Part shown: piece after piece, positions 57,728 to 64,000 of the stretch
Numbering within the stretch: the stretch's first letter is position 1
Layout: the number at the start of each line of letters is the position of its first letter
Source: Leifsonia shinshuensis
Lineage (GTDB): Bacteria; Actinomycetota; Actinomycetes; Actinomycetales; Microbacteriaceae
Length of the DNA stretch: 64,000 bases
NCBI RefSeq assembly: GCF_013410375.1
Contig: NZ_JACCFL010000001.1
Span: 2,108,001-2,172,000 of the forward strand
Direction of reading: 5' to 3'
The notes under the pieces: generated by a model
Databases searched by the model: none
What the model saw: only the letters and a program-made list of their open reading frames with translations
What the model was told of the DNA's origin: nothing
Position numbers and translations under genes: made by a program

Positions 57728-59020
57728 ATGCCTGACGACTGTCCGCGCCCGCTCGACTTCGAGACCCGGCAGATCCACGCCGGAGCCGTGGTCGACGCCG
57801 AGACCCGCGCCCGCGTGACCCCGATCTACCAGACCGCCGGCTACGTCTTCGACGACTTCGACGACGGCGAGGACCGGTTCGCCGGCCGCAGCCGCTACCG
57901 GGCCTACTCGCGCAACGACAATCCCACCAACGCCGTCGCCGGCCGCCGCATCGCCGACCTGGAGGGCGGCGTCGACGGCATCGTCGTCTCCAGCGGGCAG
58001 GCGGCCATCGCCGCGGCGATCAACGCGCTCGCCGAGGCGGGCGACCACATCCTCGCGACCCGGTCGCTGTACGAGGGCACGCGGGAGATGTTCCGCGGCA
58101 TCCTGAAGCGGCAGGGGATCGCCTTCGAGTACGTGGACGACGACGCGACCGACGAGGAGTGGGCGGCCCGGTTCCGGCCGAACACGAAGGCGGTCTACAC
58201 CGAGACGCTGCCCAACCCGCTGAACCAGGTGGTCGACATCGAGCGCCTCGCCGGGATCGCGCACGCGGCCGGCGTCCCGCTGGTGGTGGACAACACCGTG
58301 CCGACGCCGTACCTGTGGCGGCCGATCGAGGACGGCGCCGACATCGTCGTGCACTCCACCTCCAAGTGGCTGTCCGGGCACGCCTCGGTCATCGGCGGCG
58401 CCGTCGTCGACGCCGGCCGCTTCGACTGGGCGGCGCACGCCGACCGGTTCCCGCAGCTCACCGAGCCGCCCCGGCCGGGCGTCGCGTCGTTCGTGGAGCG
58501 CTTCGGCGCCGGTGCGTACCTCGCCTACCTGCGGTCCGTGATCGTGCTCGAGTACGGTCCCACCGTCCCCGCGCTCAGCACCTTCCTGCTGCTGCACGGG
58601 ATCGAGACGCTGTCGGTGCGGATGGACCGTCACGTGGCGAACGCGCAGGCGGTCGCCGAGTGGCTGGCGGAGCGGCCGGAGGTGGCGCGGGTGTACTACC
58701 CGGGCCTGCCGACGGACCCGCACCACACGCTCGCTCAGAAGTACCTGCCGCTCGGGCCCGGCTCGATCGTGTCGATCGACCTGGCGGGCGGGCAGGAGGC
58801 GGCGCGCCGCTTCCTCGACGCGCTGCAGCTCATCAGCCCGATGACGCACATCGGCGACGTCCGCACGCTGGCCATCCACCTGGGCAGCACCATCCACGCC
58901 AAGCTCACCGAGGAGGAGCGCCTGGACGCGGGGATCACGCCGGGGCTGGTGCGGCTGTCGATCGGGATCGAGAGCCCGCGCGACATCATCGAGGATCTGC
59001 GGCAGGCCCTGGAGGCGTAG
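57728..59020 (+). CDS. O-acetylhomoserine sulfhydrylase-like PLP enzyme (MetY / cystathionine gamma-synthase family)
   Basis: 430 residues, the length typical of MetY. It replaces the activated hydroxyl of a homoserine ester with sulfide or a thiol. Family motifs: FETRQIHAGAVVDAETRARVTPIYQT, YSRNDNPTNAVAGRRIADLE, and the PLP Lys in VHSTSKWLSGHAS. MetY and MetB-type enzymes are close, so the acceptor (sulfide or cysteine) is not settled. It is convergent with a PatB-like C-S lyase. Confidence 0.88.
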   Translation: MPDDCPRPLDFETRQIHAGAVVDAETRARVTPIYQTAGYVFDDFDDGEDRFAGRSRYRAYSRNDNPTNAVAGRRIADLEGGVDGIVVSSGQAAIAAAINALAEAGDHILATRSLYEGTREMFRGILKRQGIAFEYVDDDATDEEWAARFRPNTKAVYTETLPNPLNQVVDIERLAGIAHAAGVPLVVDNTVPTPYLWRPIEDGADIVVHSTSKWLSGHASVIGGAVVDAGRFDWAAHADRFPQLTEPPRPGVASFVERFGAGAYLAYLRSVIVLEYGPTVPALSTFLLLHGIETLSVRMDRHVANAQAVAEWLAERPEVARVYYPGLPTDPHHTLAQKYLPLGPGSIVSIDLAGGQEAARRFLDALQLISPMTHIGDVRTLAIHLGSTIHAKLTEEERLDAGITPGLVRLSIGIESPRDIIEDLRQALEA

Positions 59021-59028
59021 CCCGCGGC

Positions 59029-59160
59029 GACATTCGTGCCGAATGTCGCGAAAGCGCGCGCCATTCGCGCGATTCGTGACGAATGTCCCGACGGTTGCAC
59101 GAGTGACATTCGTGCCGAATGTCGGGAATGCGCGGCGGTTTCGGGCGATTCGGCGCGAAT
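59029..59160. repeat. Four copies of an ATTCG-N3-CGAAT palindrome
   Basis: Copies at 59029-59047 and 59105-59123 are full GACATTCG-TGC-CGAATGTC. Shorter ones lie at 59072-59084 (loop TGA) and 59148-59160 (loop GCG). They fill the gap between the two convergent amino-acid-metabolism genes. They could be terminators, regulator sites or a small dispersed element. Confidence 0.85.
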
Positions 59161-59172
59161 CGCGCGGGGGCG

Positions 59173-60342
59173 TTACGCAGGAACGGGCGCGTAGGCCGCG
59201 ACGGTGGCGGCGATGCGGCGCACGGCCTCCACCACGGTGCTCGGGTCGCAGGCCAGGTTGATGCGGGCGAAGCCGCGGCCCTGCTCGCCGAACGCGAGCC
59301 CGGAGTTGAGCGCCACCCGCCCGGTGTCGATGAGGACGCGCGCCGGGTCGTCGCCGAGCCCGGTGTCCCGGAAGTCGAGCCAGGCCAGGTAGCCGGCGTC
59401 CGGCCGGACGACCCGCACCGCCGGCGCGTGGACGGTGAGCTCGGCCTCCAGCAGCCGGAGGTTCTCGACGAGCTGTTCCAGGAGCCCGTCGCGCCAGCGC
59501 AGGCAGGACAGCGCGGCGACATTGGCGTGCAGGCCGAGGATGCTGGTGCGCGCCGCGAGCTCTTCGGGCAGCCGGGTGAGCAGGTCGGCGGTGGCGGGCT
59601 CGGCGGCGACGATGACCGCGCACTTGAGGCCGGCGAGATTCCACGCCTTGCTGGCGGAGGTGACCGTCACGGCGCGGGCGCCTGCGGCCCGGGCGACGGG
59701 TGCGAACGGCGTGAAGCGGACGCCCGGGTGGGCGAGCGGGGCGTGCACCTCGTCGCTGACGACGAACACCCCGTAGCGAGCCGCGAGGCGGGCGAGCGCC
59801 TCCAGGCTGCGCCGGCTGTGACATCGCCCCGTCGGGTTCTGCGGGTTGCAGAGCAGCATCGCGTCCACCCCGGCCGCGAACGCGGTCTCCAGGGCGTCCA
59901 GGTCGAGCGTCCAGCCGGCGTCCTCGCGCAGCGGCACGGTGATCGCGACGGCGTCGGCCTCCTCGATCATCTCGAAGAACGGCGGGTACACCGGAGGGGT
60001 CAGCACCACCCGCCCGCCCGACTCGGGAAGCACCAGGCGCAGGGTCTCCACCACGCCGACCGTCACGTCGGTCGCGAGGTGCACCCACTGCGGGTCGACG
60101 CCCCACGCCCAGGAGCTCCAGGCGAAGTCGGCGAACGCCGGCGCGAGCGGTCCGGCGGAGTCGAGGTACCCGGTGTCCGAGTTGCGGAGCGTGTCGGCGA
60201 CCCGGTCCAGGATGGCGGGCTCGACGTCGAAGTCCATCTCGGCGACGAACACCGGGAGGACGTCCGCCGGATAGCGGCGCCACTTGATGCTGGACCTGGA
60301 CGCGAAGAGCTGCTCCAGGGGACGGGCCGGTGCGAAGCTCAT
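59173..60342 (-). CDS. PatB/MalY-type aminotransferase-fold C-S lyase
   Basis: 389 residues, fold-type I PLP enzyme. The MalY/PatB signature is seen in IKWRRYPADVLPVFVAEMDF and CNPQNPTGR, with PLP Lys in VTSASKAWNLAGLK and the final Arg in FARINLAC. These enzymes split cystathionine to homocysteine, so it may act in sequence with the convergent gene. ATG 60342 is taken; a weak CACCCT lies 6 nt upstream. Confidence 0.86.
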   Translation of the reverse strand: MSFAPARPLEQLFASRSSIKWRRYPADVLPVFVAEMDFDVEPAILDRVADTLRNSDTGYLDSAGPLAPAFADFAWSSWAWGVDPQWVHLATDVTVGVVETLRLVLPESGGRVVLTPPVYPPFFEMIEEADAVAITVPLREDAGWTLDLDALETAFAAGVDAMLLCNPQNPTGRCHSRRSLEALARLAARYGVFVVSDEVHAPLAHPGVRFTPFAPVARAAGARAVTVTSASKAWNLAGLKCAVIVAAEPATADLLTRLPEELAARTSILGLHANVAALSCLRWRDGLLEQLVENLRLLEAELTVHAPAVRVVRPDAGYLAWLDFRDTGLGDDPARVLIDTGRVALNSGLAFGEQGRGFARINLACDPSTVVEAVRRIAATVAAYAPVPA

Positions 60343-60437
60343 TGAGCAAGGGTGCCGCAGGACGGCGCCGACCGCGACCGCGCGCGTCACGGAACGTAAG
60401 GTAAGGGTCTCGATCCGCGCGCTCGCGCTCCGGGTCC

Positions 60438-61040
60438 TCAGATGAGGGGCACGCCGAGACCGCGGAGCAGCTCCGCGACGCGGTCGGGCGAGACCGGAGC
60501 CGTCGCGCCGGTTCGTGTCGTCGTTTCCGCGAGGTAGCGGAAGAGGCCGGCGAGGATCGACGCGAGGAGCTTGGCCTGCTCCTGGCGCGTCGTCTCGTCC
60601 GTCTCCGGGTTCTCGTTGAGGAGCCGGAGCCGGAGGATGTCGGTGATCTCGGCCTCGATCAGCGTGAAGCGCTGCATCTGGCGGGCCATCAGCTCGGGAT
60701 GGCTGCCGACGGCACGAAGCCGGGCGGCCATCTCCTGCGGCGCCACGACCTGGGGCAGTTGCACCAGGCGGAAGGCGTCGGGGAGGAGGGGGCCGTGCGC
60801 GACGATGAACTCGCGCGCGAACTGCTGGTCGACCCCGGGGCCCGCGCTGCCGATCACAGCGGCGTCCTTGGTTTTGAAGTGGTTGAAGAAGGTGCGCTGG
60901 GAGACCCCGGCGCGCTCGCAGATCATGTCGACCGTGACAGCGTCGTAGCCGAGCTCGTTGACCAGGGCCACGGCGGCGGATTCGATGGCTGCGGTGGTCT
61001 GGGAACGGGTGCGGCGAGAGGCGCCGTCAACGGTCGACAT
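60438..61040 (-). CDS. TetR-family regulator of the ABC operon
   Basis: 200 residues. The HTH is SQTTAAIESAAVALVNELGYDAVTVDMICERAGVSQRTFFNHFKTK read through the recognition helix. It is the last gene of an operon, 16 nt after the permease, and has CAGGAGG at its start. The two operator-like palindromes upstream of the first gene make autoregulation of the whole operon likely. The C-terminal ligand domain is typical of TetR_C groups linked to drug or lipid export. Confidence 0.88.
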   Translation of the reverse strand: MSTVDGASRRTRSQTTAAIESAAVALVNELGYDAVTVDMICERAGVSQRTFFNHFKTKDAAVIGSAGPGVDQQFAREFIVAHGPLLPDAFRLVQLPQVVAPQEMAARLRAVGSHPELMARQMQRFTLIEAEITDILRLRLLNENPETDETTRQEQAKLLASILAGLFRYLAETTTRTGATAPVSPDRVAELLRGLGVPLI

Positions 61041-61056
61041 GATCCTCCTGAAGTGA

Positions 61057-62349
61057 CTACTCGTAGCGTAGCGAGTCGATCGGGTTCTGCCGGGCCGCCC
61101 GGCGCGCCGGCAGCACACCCGCCAGGAACGCGATGAGCATGATCGCGAGGATCACGAACACGATCGCCTGCGGCTGGAACAGCAGCAGCGTCAGGCCGGG
61201 CAGCGAGGCGAGCGGTCCGGCGGCCGCGACGGCGCTGATCCCGGTGCCCAGCAGCATCGCGACGACCACGCCGAGCACGCTGCCGAGGAAGCCGATCACG
61301 ATCGCCTCGGTGCTGAAGAGCGCGAACACCTTCCGGCTGGACATCCCCATCGCCTTCATCAGGCCGATCTCCCTGGTGCGCTCCTGAACGCTCATGAACA
61401 GGGTGTTCACGATGCCGAAGGCGGCGGCGATCAGGGCGACGACGGCGAAGGCGTTGAGCACGCCGATGATGCCGTTGATGACCGTCTGGATGGTGCCGAG
61501 CTGGTCCTGGACCGTCTGCCCGGTGAACCCCGCCTTGGTGAGGGCGCTCTTCAGGTCGTCGACGCGCTGCGCGGTCGGGTCGCCTGCCACGTAGGCGATC
61601 GCGACCTGGTAGCCGGCGCGGCTGTCCAGACCCGCACGCTGGGTGGTCGAGAGAGCGTCGATCAGGGCGTTGTTCGCCCCGGCCCCGGTCGCGAGCAGGC
61701 TGGTCCGGGCCACGCCGACGATGTGCGCCGCGACGGTCTGCGACTGACCCCTGGCATCGGTCAGTCCGAGGGTCACGTCTGTGCCCACCGCCGCCTCGCC
61801 GGAGGCGAAGCCGAGCGGCTCGACGTAGTCCTGCGGCAGCACGAGCTGCTTCTCGTTCGACCCCTGGTCGAGCTGGGCGCCGGCGGCGAGGTCCGACTTG
61901 GTGATCGAGGAGGTCGCGTTGATCGTCAGCTTGTACTTGTCGCCGGTGTCATGCGCGATCCAGTCGACCGCGACCTGCTGAACCGGCGCGACCCTGTCGA
62001 CGCCCTGGATGCCGCGGATCGTCTCCAGATCAGCCTCGGAGAGGGTGCCGCCGCTGGCGCCGAGCGGGCTCGGCGCGCCCACGCTCCCGGCGCTCGTGCC
62101 GCCGGCGGACGGGTCGTACTTCTGCGGGCCCGAGCCCGTGGCGGTCGCGGCGCGCTGCACGAGCAGCACATCCTGCGACCCGAGACTGGAGACCTGTTTG
62201 GTGACATAGTCCGAGACACCCGCGCCGAGCGCGGTGGTCAGCGTGAGCGTGAACGCGCCGACGAAGAGCGACAGCACGGTCAGGATGGTGCGGGTCTTGC
62301 TGCGGAAGGCGTTGCGCGTCCCGGCGCGCAGCAGGTCGGTGGTCTTCAC
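61057..62349 (-). CDS. ABC transporter permease, FtsX/MacB type
   Basis: 430 residues. One N-terminal helix (TILTVLSLFVGAFTLTLTTALG), a large extracytoplasmic domain (~residues 50-260, Ser/Gly/Ala-rich), then three C-terminal helices with the family loop VQERTREIGLMKAMGMSSRKVF and the terminal ARRAARQNPIDSLRYE. This is the MacB/LolC-like type, moving peptides, lipids or drugs or sensing the envelope. Start GTG 62349 overlaps the ATPase stop (GTGA). Confidence 0.9.
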   Translation of the reverse strand: MKTTDLLRAGTRNAFRSKTRTILTVLSLFVGAFTLTLTTALGAGVSDYVTKQVSSLGSQDVLLVQRAATATGSGPQKYDPSAGGTSAGSVGAPSPLGASGGTLSEADLETIRGIQGVDRVAPVQQVAVDWIAHDTGDKYKLTINATSSITKSDLAAGAQLDQGSNEKQLVLPQDYVEPLGFASGEAAVGTDVTLGLTDARGQSQTVAAHIVGVARTSLLATGAGANNALIDALSTTQRAGLDSRAGYQVAIAYVAGDPTAQRVDDLKSALTKAGFTGQTVQDQLGTIQTVINGIIGVLNAFAVVALIAAAFGIVNTLFMSVQERTREIGLMKAMGMSSRKVFALFSTEAIVIGFLGSVLGVVVAMLLGTGISAVAAAGPLASLPGLTLLLFQPQAIVFVILAIMLIAFLAGVLPARRAARQNPIDSLRYE

Positions 62350-63032
62350 GCGGCCACCTCCTCGACCAGGAGCCCGTCGGCGATCGTGATCCGCCGGTCG
62401 CAGCGCGCAGCCAGGTCGCCGTCGTGGGTGACGACCACCAGCGTGATGCCCTTCTCCTTGTTGAGCCAGAACAACAGATCCTCCACGTGCTTTCCGGTCA
62501 CGCTGTCCAGGTTCCCGGTCGGTTCGTCGGCGAAGATCACCTCCGGGTCTCCGACCAGCGCCCGGGCGATGACCACCCGCTGCTTCTGGCCGCCGGAGAG
62601 CGCCGTCGCGGGATTCTTCGCCTTGTCGGCCAGGCCGAGCTGTTCCAGCGCGGCCATGCCGCGCGTGCGCCGCTCGGCGCGCGGAACGCCGCGGATCGTC
62701 AGCGGGAGGACCACATTCTCCAGCACCGACGCGGATGGGGTGAGGAAGAACTGCTGGAACACGAAGCCGAAGCGCTCGTTCCGGAGCAGGTCGACGGTGC
62801 GCTTCGAGAGCGCTCCGGCCGAACGGCCGTCCACGGCCAGTTCTCCCGCGTCGGGCTTGTCGAGCAGGGCGAGTAGATGCATCAGGGTCGACTTGCCCGA
62901 ACCGCTCTTGCCGACGATCGCCAGAGACTCTCCGCGGCGCACCTCCATCGTCACCCCCTTGAGGGCATCGAACCGGCTCTCGCCACGGCCGTAGGACTTC
63001 GCGAGGTCGTGCACGCTCAGGATGGATTCCAT
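62346..63032 (-). CDS. ABC transporter ATP-binding protein, MacB/LolD type
   Basis: 228 residues. Walker A GKSGSGKST, Q-loop FQQFF, signature LSGGQKQR, Walker B VIFADEPTGNLD and switch His VTHD are all present. It powers the downstream MacB-type permease. ATG 63032 is the first gene of the operon after the operator pair. Confidence 0.93.
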   Translation of the reverse strand: MESILSVHDLAKSYGRGESRFDALKGVTMEVRRGESLAIVGKSGSGKSTLMHLLALLDKPDAGELAVDGRSAGALSKRTVDLLRNERFGFVFQQFFLTPSASVLENVVLPLTIRGVPRAERRTRGMAALEQLGLADKAKNPATALSGGQKQRVVIARALVGDPEVIFADEPTGNLDSVTGKHVEDLLFWLNKEKGITLVVVTHDGDLAARCDRRITIADGLLVEEVAA

Positions 63033-63047
63033 CAGCTTCCCTTCTAT

Positions 63048-63081
63048 TGCAGTGACTGCACCATATCATGCAGTTACTGTA
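63048..63081. promoter_or_regulatory. Two tandem operator palindromes for the TetR regulator
   Basis: TGCAGTGACTGCA (63048-63060) is a perfect palindrome about one central base. TGCAGTTACTGTA (63069-63081) has one mismatched pair. Their centres are 21 bp apart, two helical turns, so bound dimers would lie on one face of the DNA. They lie just upstream of the ABC operon start. Confidence 0.75.
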
Positions 63082-63193
63082 AACGCGTGCGCGATGAGAC
63101 CGCTGGAGGACGCGGGAGGAGGGTGCCGTAGCGCCGTCGAATACCGTGTTGGCACGGATTCTGCGGTGTCGGGCGGTGGATAACGTTCGAGTC

Positions 63194-64000
63194 ATGACGG
63201 ACCTGACCGGCGCCCTGCCTCCCGACGCCAACCGCTTCGCCTGGGTGCGCAAGCTCCTGCCGCGGATCGTGATCGGCTCGCTCATCGCCGCCGCGCTCGT
63301 CGGCGTCTACGCGGTGATCATCGGCCGGTGGGACGAGACCTGCTGGCGGCTGATCGGCACGATCGCGCTGCTGGTGTTCTTCTCGCTGGTGTCCTGGTAC
63401 GACGCGGACGTCTCCGCCCGCCGGGCGCCCTGGTTCGGGGCGGTGTCGGTGACGCTGTCGGCGTTCCTGCTGCTGGACGGCCTGGTGAAGCTCTGGACGC
63501 CGGCGCTGGACGGCGCGTCCGCCACCGAGGACTCGAGCGGCACCTCGTCGTGGGGCTTCTTCGGCTGGATCGCCCTCGTGGCGGTCGTGCGCCTCGGCCT
63601 CCTGCACATCCACCTGGTGCTGAACACCCAGCGCCGCTTCACCGGGCCGATCATGTCGAAGGTCACCGTGTGCACGCTCGTGCTGGTCGGGGCGCTGACC
63701 GTCGGGCTGGCGGCGCCGCTGGTGTTCGACCACGTGGAGTTCTCGGACACGTACTGGCGGCTCGTGGCCACGATCGCGATCCTCGACGCGCTGGGGACCA
63801 TCCTGATCCCGCTGACGTACACGCTGTTCGGGCCGAAGGCGGTGCGGGGTGGAGGCCGGGCGGCTGGTGGTTCGGGCGGGGCGGGTGCGGCGTACGTGCC
63901 GGCGGGCGCGGCCTACGCGCCGCCCGCTACGGCGTACGCCCCGCCGACGGCATTCGCGCCGGCCGCTGCCGCGCCGGCCGGTGCTTCCGCCGCGCCGGCG
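63194..64000 (+). CDS. Multi-pass membrane protein, 3' end outside the window
   Basis: At least 269 residues, open to the window end. Six to seven hydrophobic helices occupy residues ~22-215 (e.g. GSLIAAALVGVYAVIIG, LIGTIALLVFFSLVSWY). The tail, from residue ~220, is Gly-rich then Ala/Pro/Tyr-rich repeats of the form AAYxPP. I do not recognise the family. ATG 63194 has no clear ribosome-binding site. It is divergent from the ABC operon. Confidence 0.65.
   Translation, partial: MTDLTGALPPDANRFAWVRKLLPRIVIGSLIAAALVGVYAVIIGRWDETCWRLIGTIALLVFFSLVSWYDADVSARRAPWFGAVSVTLSAFLLLDGLVKLWTPALDGASATEDSSGTSSWGFFGWIALVAVVRLGLLHIHLVLNTQRRFTGPIMSKVTVCTLVLVGALTVGLAAPLVFDHVEFSDTYWRLVATIAILDALGTILIPLTYTLFGPKAVRGGGRAAGGSGGAGAAYVPAGAAYAPPATAYAPPTAFAPAAAAPAGASAAPA

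Overview
The window is a GC-rich (about 70%) chromosome segment of an actinomycete, most likely a member of the Microbacteriaceae (Leifsonia-like). The reasons are the actinobacterial families SepH, DUF3000, DUF3093, DUF3159, DUF3710, DUF4193 and DUF7455; an acidic, Ala/Lys-rich N-terminal extension on the principal sigma factor; many leaderless promoters (TAnnnT followed 6-7 nt later by ATG or GTG); and a cell-wall gene set that suits group-B peptidoglycan. I saw no tRNA, rRNA, CRISPR array, insertion sequence or prophage. Most of the window is ordinary chromosomal backbone. The genus assignment is an inference.

Layout. 1-4290: a pseudokinase-like membrane protein and an acyltransferase lie between two GC-rich low-complexity spacers; the second, 1.85 kb long, contains a 59-bp tandem repeat array. 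4290-8877: lpd-sucB and pepA on the minus strand. 8996-14860: a PAC2 protein, an MFS transporter, sigA, then murT-gatD. 14947-17059: two overlapping alanine-racemase-family genes behind a DUF7455 gene. 17287-22063: convergent parE and parC separated by nested inverted repeats. 22143-27434: a phosphodiesterase, sepH, DUF4193, DUF3093, then dut-DUF3710-DUF3159. 27477-34829: a CtpE-type P-type ATPase, aconitase and dxs. 34855-41156: a DHFR-like reductase, an aldo/keto reductase, lacZ, a TetR regulator and a formylglycine-generating enzyme. 41182-49327: arcD-arcA, the beta-oxidation pair fadA-fadB, and DUF3000-RNase D. 49429-57650: a hydrolase with an S66 peptidase, SufE with a rhodanese, ZapE, an ammonium transporter, a degenerate Amt paralogue and a MazF-like protein. 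57728-64000: a MetY-like enzyme convergent with a PatB-like enzyme, a TetR-controlled ABC transporter, and a membrane protein cut by the window end.

Main discoveries. (1) The two racemase-like genes carry complementary lesions. AlrA has an intact PLP barrel with its Lys but has lost the catalytic-Tyr segment. AlrB has the Tyr domain but has Arg in place of the PLP Lys and only half a barrel. Because Alr active sites are shared across a dimer interface, the pair looks like an obligate heterodimer with one working site. (2) Next to them, convergent, are MurT and GatD homologues with no cysteine at all: GatD has Ala in place of the glutaminase nucleophile and MurT lacks its four-Cys zinc ribbon. 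In an organism whose wall is probably cross-linked through the D-Glu alpha-carboxyl, this pair may attach an amino acid there instead of amidating it. The two observations together suggest a remodelled cell-wall module. (3) Smaller points include an Amt paralogue without the twin histidines, a His-rich insert in aconitase, tandem regulator operators, and several families of intergenic palindromes.
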